DNA of 64,000 bases. Source: Streptomyces sp. NBC_00286. Lineage in GTDB: Bacteria; Actinomycetota; Actinomycetes; Streptomycetales; Streptomycetaceae. The notes beneath the pieces are model-generated. The model worked only from the letters and a program-made list of their open reading frames with translations, did no database searches and had not been told where the DNA came from. Made by a program: the position numbers and the translations under genes. The stretch spans positions 9,183,501-9,247,500 of the forward strand of contig NZ_CP108054.1 of the NCBI RefSeq assembly GCF_036173125.1, in the 5' to 3' direction. This document shows, piece after piece, positions 59,734 through 64,000 of this stretch. Numbering within the stretch: position 1 is the first letter of the stretch; each line of letters opens with the position of its first letter.

Positions 59734-59949
59734 TCAGAGGCCGGCGACCAGGCCGGTGACCGGGGCGGTGTTCAGGCCGGTCGTGCCCTCGACGGTGCTG
59801 ACGGCCGTGTCAACGATGCCCGAAACCGGGGCAACGGAGTCCAGCGCGCCGGTGACGGTGCCCAGGGCGTTGACCTGCAGGCCGCCGGAGACGGTGTCGA
59901 GGTCGGCGTCCGAGATCTCGACGGTCTCGACCTGGGGGGTGGAGTTCAT
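59734..59949 (-). CDS. Double-glycine precursor peptide (NHLP-exported)
   Basis: 71 residues from ATG 59949 (GGAAGGGAAG upstream). Leader of 23 residues MNSTPQVETVEISDADLDTVSGG style ending in Gly-Gly after an acidic ELxxV-like ISDADLDTVS helix, then a 48-residue core LQVNALGTVTG...GLVAGL. The core has no Cys, no Lys/Arg and no aromatic residue; three acidic residues; Val, Thr, Gly, Ala and Leu dominate. It contains an internal repeat (APVSGIVD and APVTGLVA). Similar genes are sometimes labelled type A2 lantipeptide, but without Cys no lanthionine can form. Transcribed toward the exporter genes. Confidence 0.8.
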   Translation of the reverse strand: MNSTPQVETVEISDADLDTVSGGLQVNALGTVTGALDSVAPVSGIVDTAVSTVEGTTGLNTAPVTGLVAGL

Positions 59950-60531
59950 GATGGAACTTCCCTTCCTATTGGTATTCACAAGGGGGGAGCGGCCCCCTCT
60001 GGGGGACAGATGGTCGGCCGCGTCCGCAAGGCTCAGGCACCCGTCTCCGGGACCGTGGGGTGACCCCTGCGGTGCGATGGATCAAAGCACGCTCCCGCGC
60101 CACGCTTCCAATCAACGGCCCATGTGATCAGGGCATTTGCGGGAGACAGGGGCCCAACCGTGCACGCCTGCGCACGCATCGGTAGCCACTTCTTCACACG
60201 ATCCCCGGTGTGATCGCACCGATGCCCTTGCGGCCGTACTGGCGAAACAGACACTCCCTAACCAATGAGGCGGCGGGCATCGAATCGTTGTGCAGATTCC
60301 CCAACGCCCGTGACGTGGCTGCGCAATCGGTGTGCAGATTTCCTGAAGCCAGGATTCCGGTCTCTATGGCCAACACGCTGTCACTCCGCGGTAGCGGAGG
60401 GCGAGTGGACGAGGAAGTCCCGCAAGGGAGTTGAACACCCCGAGCGCCACATCCGTACCAGTCGGCATCCAGGCGCCGCCATCAGCTGCCAAGCGGCAGC
60501 GCGGACCCCGTCCCCACAGGAGGTCAAGAAG
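59950..60531. promoter_or_regulatory. Divergent regulatory region of peptide and protease genes
   Basis: 582 bp, no gene. Short hairpin AGGGGG/CCCCCT (59981-59998) in the precursor leader; nested inverted repeats GCATCGGT...ACCGATGC (60176-60225) enclosing TCACAC...GTGTGA (60194-60213); a 42-bp-spaced direct repeat AATCGKTGTGCAGATT (60283-60298 and 60325-60340). These are candidate sites for a regulator shared by the two divergent genes. Confidence 0.55.
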
Positions 60532-61851
60532 TTGAGTCACAAGCGAACACCAAAGCGCAAGGCCGTAATCGCAGCGGGCAGCGTGGCGGCGCTCGGAGCG
60601 GCGGCACTGATCCTGCCCAACGCCATGGCGTCCCAGGACGAGGGAAGCGGCTCCTCCTCCGCGGCCCCGAAGACGGTCAACGCCGCGCAGGCGTCCGAAC
60701 TGTCCTCGGAGCTCGAGGCGCTCCTCGGTGAGGCGTTCGCCGGCTCGTACTACGACAAGGAACAGCAGCAGCTGATCATCAACGTCGTGGGCGACAACAA
60801 CAACATCATCGTCGGGGCCGAGCAGGCGGGCGCGGTCGTCCGCGAGGTCGACAACAGCATGTCCGAACTCAAGGCCGCCGAGCAGACCTTGAAGTCCGAG
60901 GCGACCATCCCCGGTACGGCCTGGTCCGTCGACCCGAGGACCAACAAGATCCAGGTCACGGCCGACAGCACGGTCAAGGGCTCGAACTGGGACCAGCTGG
61001 AGTCGACGGTCAAGTCGCTCGGCGGGGACATGGCATCCGTCAAGAGGTCCGCCGGTGAGTTCAAGACGTTCGCCGCGGGCGGTGACGCCATCTTCGGTGG
61101 CGGTTCGCGTTGCTCGCTCGGCTTCAACGTCACCAACGCCGAGGGCGACCCCGCCTTCCTGACCGCGGGTCACTGCGCTGTCGCGGCCGCCGAGTGGTCG
61201 GAGGAGGAGGGTGGCGCGCCGATCGGTACGGTCGACGCTCAGACGGCCACGTTCCCCGGTGAGGGCGACTTCGGGCTCGTCAACTACGACGACCCGGCCA
61301 CCGAGGCACCCAGCACGGTGAACCTCGAGAACGAGACGGTCGACATCGCGCAGGCCGCCGAGGCCGAGGTCGGCATGCCGGTGACCCGTATGGGCAGCAC
61401 CACCGGCCAGGACTCCGGTACGGTCATCGCCCTCAACGCCACCGTGAACTACGCGGAGGGCACGGTCACCGGCCTCATCCAGACCGACGTCTGCGCCGAG
61501 CCCGGCGACAGCGGCGGCTCCCTGTTCAACGAGAACAGCGCGATAGGCCTGACCTCCGGCGGCAGCGGCGACTGCACGGTGGGCGGCGAGACCTTCTTCC
61601 AGCCGGTCACCACCGCCCTGGAGGCGACGGGCGCGACGCTCGGCGACGGCGGAGCCGACGGCGGCGTCGGCGAGGAAGAGGGTGCCGGTGGCATGGGCGC
61701 CGGTGAAGAGGACGGCGCCGGTGGCGCGGGCGCTGGCGCCGGCGAAGAAGAGGGCGCCGGCGAAGAGGCCGGTGCCGGTGATCAGGCGGGCGTCGAAGAG
61801 GAAGCCGGCGCCGAGGAAGAGTCCGGCCTCATCGCGGGCCTGACCGGCTGA
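60532..61851 (+). CDS. Streptogrisin-like S1 protease with acidic tail
   Basis: 439 residues from TTG 60532, chosen because AGGAGG lies 8 bases upstream. Signal peptide, ~150-residue pro-region (streptogrisin/alpha-lytic type) and chymotrypsin-fold domain with His214 (TAGHC), Asp246 (GDFGLV) and Ser327 (GDSGG). From ~370 it carries an unusual tail of Gly/Glu/Ala repeats (EEEGAG, AGEED) ending SGLIAGLTG. Secreted. Divergent from the precursor peptide; a role in its maturation or turnover is possible only by position. Confidence 0.88.
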   Translation: MSHKRTPKRKAVIAAGSVAALGAAALILPNAMASQDEGSGSSSAAPKTVNAAQASELSSELEALLGEAFAGSYYDKEQQQLIINVVGDNNNIIVGAEQAGAVVREVDNSMSELKAAEQTLKSEATIPGTAWSVDPRTNKIQVTADSTVKGSNWDQLESTVKSLGGDMASVKRSAGEFKTFAAGGDAIFGGGSRCSLGFNVTNAEGDPAFLTAGHCAVAAAEWSEEEGGAPIGTVDAQTATFPGEGDFGLVNYDDPATEAPSTVNLENETVDIAQAAEAEVGMPVTRMGSTTGQDSGTVIALNATVNYAEGTVTGLIQTDVCAEPGDSGGSLFNENSAIGLTSGGSGDCTVGGETFFQPVTTALEATGATLGDGGADGGVGEEEGAGGMGAGEEDGAGGAGAGAGEEEGAGEEAGAGDQAGVEEEAGAEEESGLIAGLTG

Positions 61852-61897
61852 CACCCAGCAGATTCCGGCCGTACGCGCAGAACGGCGGCCGTAACGG

Positions 61898-61933
61898 GGC
61901 GGCCCGGCTCTCCGGCGGGAGAGCCGGGCCGCC
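61898..61933 (+). terminator. Perfect 16-bp hairpin after protease
   Basis: GGCGGCCCGGCTCTCC (61898-61913), loop of 4, GGAGAGCCGGGCCGCC (61918-61933): 16 bp without mismatch, 47 bp after the stop. Strong intrinsic-type terminator. Confidence 0.9.
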
Positions 61934-61951
61934 TCGCGTTTGGCCCCCGCA

Positions 61952-62340
61952 AGGGGCGCGGGGAATTGCGCGCCAGGCCACGACGAATCGGCAGGTTGAA
62001 TCCGCACCTCAGCCCCGTCAGGGGCGCGGGGAATTGCGCGCCAGGCCGCGACGAATCGGCAGGTTGAATCCGCACCTCAGTCCCGTCAGGGGCGCGGGGA
62101 ATTGCGCGCCAGGCCGCGACGAATCGGCAGGTTGAATCCGCACCTCAGTCCCGTCAGGGGCGCGGGGAATTGCGCGCCAGGCCACGACGAATCGGCAGGT
62201 TGAATCCGCACCTCAGCCCCGTCAGGGGCGTGGGGAACTGCGCGCCAAGCCACGACGAACCGGCAGGTTGAATCCGTACCCCAGCCCTCTCAGGGGCGCG
62301 GGGAACTGCGCGACCAGCCCCAACCGGCCCGCAGGTTAGA
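61952..62340. repeat. Six tandem 68-bp repeats
   Basis: AGGGGCGCGGGGAA begins at 61952, 62020, 62088, 62156, 62224 and 62292, exactly 68 bp apart; the last copy is partial. Inner copies differ at few positions, outer copies more. The unit contains GGGGCGCGGGGAAYTGCGCG, the same core found at 24729 and, inverted, near 24479. Together with the terminator this fills the 497-bp gap 61852-62348; no gene is seen. Confidence 0.92.
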
Positions 62341-62348
62341 CACCCGTC

Positions 62349-63989
62349 TCAAGCGGAGCCAGTGGCCCGAAGCAACAGCAGCGCCACGTCATCCACCCGC
62401 TCCAACTCAGTCCCACTGTGACGAACAACCGCATCGGCCAACTCCTCCAGCGGCTGATCCCCGATCTCAGTGAGCCGCCCCGCAAGCCGAGCCAACGCCT
62501 CCTCGATATCGGCACCGGGCGACTCGATCAACCCGTCCGTGTAGAGCGCGAGCACGGACCCGGGCGCGAGCGACACCTGTGTCGTCGGATACGTAGCCAC
62601 CGCATCGATCCCGAGCAGCGGCCCCCCGGCCAGATCAAGCACCCGCACCTGCCCGTCGGGCCGCCGAAGCAGCGGCGGCGGATGCCCGGCCCGAGCCATC
62701 ACGGCCTTCCCTCGCGCCGGATCGAGACGCAGATACACACAGCTGGCGAAAAGGTCGCTGCCCAGATCCATCAGCAGCCGATTGGTGCTGCTCATGACCT
62801 CCTCGGGCGGCTGGCCGACGGTCGTGTACGCGCGTACGGCGGTCCGGATCTGCCCCATCAGCCCGGCCGCCGTGACGTTGTGCCCCTGCACATCCCCGAT
62901 CACCGCCACAGCCCCGCCCGGCGTCGGCACCAGGTCGTAGAAGTCGCCGCCGATCTCCATGCCACGGGTGGCGGGCAGATACCGGGCGGCCGCCTCGATA
63001 CCGGGCAGCGACGGCAGCGAGTGCGGCAGCAGCGCCGCCTGCAGTCCGTGCGCGAGCTGGTGCTTGACGTCGTACAGCCGCGCCCGCTCCAGCGCCTGCG
63101 CGATCAGCCCGCTCATGCTGGTCAGCACGGCACGCTCGTCGGCGGGGAAATGATGCGGCTCGGCGTAGGCGAGGACACAGGTGCCCACCGGCCGGCCCGA
63201 CGCGATCAGCGGCAGATACGCCCAGGCCGCCATGCCGTCCCGTGCCGGGTGCTGCTCCGGATAGAGCCGCTCCAGTTGCCGGCGGGACTCGAAGAAGGCG
63301 GGCACCCCGCTGGACAGCGCGTGTACCCCGGGCGACTGCGCGGTGAGCGACATCCCGTCGAACCGCTCCACGGCATGGGGGTCCGGATAACCGCGGTGCC
63401 CCAGCACATGCAGCCGTCCGCCCTGCGAGCCCAGGAGCATCAGCGCCTGGCTGCCGACGGCGGGCGCAATCTCGTCCGCGACCAGCTGCACCACGTCCTG
63501 GACACCCACCGCCTTGGTGAGCGCGCCGGCAAGGTTCAGGATGTGCGCCATGGTGACCAGACGTGAGCCACCGTTCTCGGGCCGCTGCCCGGTGCGGCCG
63601 GTCCCCTCGGCCGACCGCGCCCGGGAGATCCTCAGGCTCAGCCCGTTCGTACTGGGATACAGCCGGAACGACAGCCAGTCGGCCGGCGGTCGCAGCGCCA
63701 CGAACGACGTCACCTGCTGGCCCAGCAGCGCGGCACGGTAGCGGTCCTCGAAGACCGGGTCGTTCAGCCACGGCACGCACGCCCACAGATGCGAGCCCAG
63801 CAGCGCGCTGACCGGCGTCCCGAGCAACTCGCCGGCCGCCGCGTTGGCGAAGCTGATCCGCCCGTGCAGATCCAGCGCGCACAGCCCGTACGGCAGCCGC
63901 GCCACCATCCGCACGGCCTCCACCGCGCCCAGCGTGCCCGCCACGGTCGCCGCCGACGCCGGGGCCAGCAGATCCGGCTCGGGACGCAC
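62349..63989 (-). CDS. PAS-GAF-PP2C(SpoIIE) phosphatase
   Basis: 546 residues to GTG 63989; the frame is open to the window edge, so the true start may lie outside. PAS (~27-125, YGLCALDLHGRISFANAAAGELLG), GAF (~150-310) and SpoIIE-type PP2C (~330-540, GGDFYDLVP, GDVQGHNVTAAGLM, LYTDGLIESPG). It lacks the HATPase domain of the 29-kb protein. Probably dephosphorylates STAS proteins in a partner-switching cascade. Confidence 0.9.
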   Translation of the reverse strand: MRPEPDLLAPASAATVAGTLGAVEAVRMVARLPYGLCALDLHGRISFANAAAGELLGTPVSALLGSHLWACVPWLNDPVFEDRYRAALLGQQVTSFVALRPPADWLSFRLYPSTNGLSLRISRARSAEGTGRTGQRPENGGSRLVTMAHILNLAGALTKAVGVQDVVQLVADEIAPAVGSQALMLLGSQGGRLHVLGHRGYPDPHAVERFDGMSLTAQSPGVHALSSGVPAFFESRRQLERLYPEQHPARDGMAAWAYLPLIASGRPVGTCVLAYAEPHHFPADERAVLTSMSGLIAQALERARLYDVKHQLAHGLQAALLPHSLPSLPGIEAAARYLPATRGMEIGGDFYDLVPTPGGAVAVIGDVQGHNVTAAGLMGQIRTAVRAYTTVGQPPEEVMSSTNRLLMDLGSDLFASCVYLRLDPARGKAVMARAGHPPPLLRRPDGQVRVLDLAGGPLLGIDAVATYPTTQVSLAPGSVLALYTDGLIESPGADIEEALARLAGRLTEIGDQPLEELADAVVRHSGTELERVDDVALLLLRATGSA

Positions 63990-64000
63990 CGGGTGGCCCT

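Noticed and set aside
59734..59949. Lantipeptide precursor
   Set aside because: The core has no cysteine and no LanM/LanB/LanC-type gene is nearby, so lanthionine rings are not possible on present evidence.
60364..62007. 547-residue open frame on the minus strand opposite the protease
   Set aside because: It is the antisense shadow of a gene with a full catalytic triad, signal peptide and good ribosome site, and it has low-complexity Arg/Gly/Val composition typical of shadows.
61952..62340. CRISPR array
   Set aside because: The 68-bp units are repeated end to end; there are no unique spacers between short repeats and no cas genes.

Overview
The window is high-GC DNA with dense, often overlapping genes, GTG and TTG starts and strong third-position GC. 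Family content points to a Streptomyces or very close relative: a complete conservon (cvnABCD plus P450), an SSI-type protease inhibitor, a streptogrisin-like protease, SpoIIE-type phosphatases, several F420/ECF/Fic families typical of the genus, and rare in-frame TTA (bldA-type) codons in apparent regulators. It looks like a chromosomal accessory/arm segment; there is no rRNA, tRNA, IS element or CRISPR array that I can see.

1-15.1 kb, specialised lipid and terpene region. The left end carries the 3' part of a fatty acyl-AMP ligase, then a five-domain polyketide synthase with order ACP-KS-AT-ACP-TE, a secreted antigen-85-like esterase and a crotonyl-CoA carboxylase/reductase. FAAL + ACP-KS-AT-ACP-TE + Ag85-like acyltransferase is the logic of mycolic acid condensation (FadD32-Pks13-Ag85), here outside the mycolate-producing orders and with a reductive carboxylase where mycobacteria use an acyl-CoA carboxylase. 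This is the strongest candidate for an undescribed system. A convergent P450 follows, then a conservon ending in a CYP157-like P450 that lacks the ExxR arginine, and a convergent class I terpene synthase.

15.4-26.9 kb, mixed metabolism: VOC protein, peroxiredoxin, DUF4235 membrane protein, glutathionyl-hydroquinone-reductase-type GST, CDF metal exporter, deazaflavin-dependent nitroreductase, aldehyde dehydrogenase, flavoprotein, GH114-like lipoprotein, 2-hydroxyacid dehydrogenase plus HAD phosphatase, phytanoyl-CoA-dioxygenase-like enzyme and a divergent AraC regulator. A large imperfect inverted repeat lies at 24.4-24.9 kb.

27.2-40.6 kb, signalling: two paralogous membrane proteins that fuse an ECF-sigma-like region, an HxxxCxxC zinc-finger anti-sigma-like segment, a transmembrane helix and an extracellular ricin-type lectin domain; a PAS/GAF/PP2C/HATPase phosphatase; a decayed GH2 remnant; an ECF41 sigma factor translationally coupled to an orphan cytochrome b (QcrB-like); a ribbon-helix-helix/Fic toxin-antitoxin pair; an SSI inhibitor with Arg at the predicted P1 site; and a STAS protein.

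40.7-50.2 kb, transport and catabolism: GNAT acetyltransferase, an operon of peptide/metal-type binding protein, a two-in-one fused permease and an MFS exporter (no ATPase present), a GH43-AbfB secreted glycosidase, an ArsR/AHSA1 pair with a visible promoter-operator, a dienelactone hydrolase and a lipoprotein.

50.4-64 kb, peptide export: a TTA-containing LAL regulator and a convergent operon, read right to left, of a 71-residue double-glycine precursor peptide, HlyD-like adaptor, C39 peptidase-ABC exporter and NHLM-type ABC exporter. The peptide core has no Cys, no Lys/Arg and no aromatic residue, and no modification enzyme is adjacent. A streptogrisin-like protease with an acidic Gly/Glu tail is divergent from it, followed by a perfect terminator, six tandem 68-bp repeats and a second SpoIIE-type phosphatase running off or close to the right edge.
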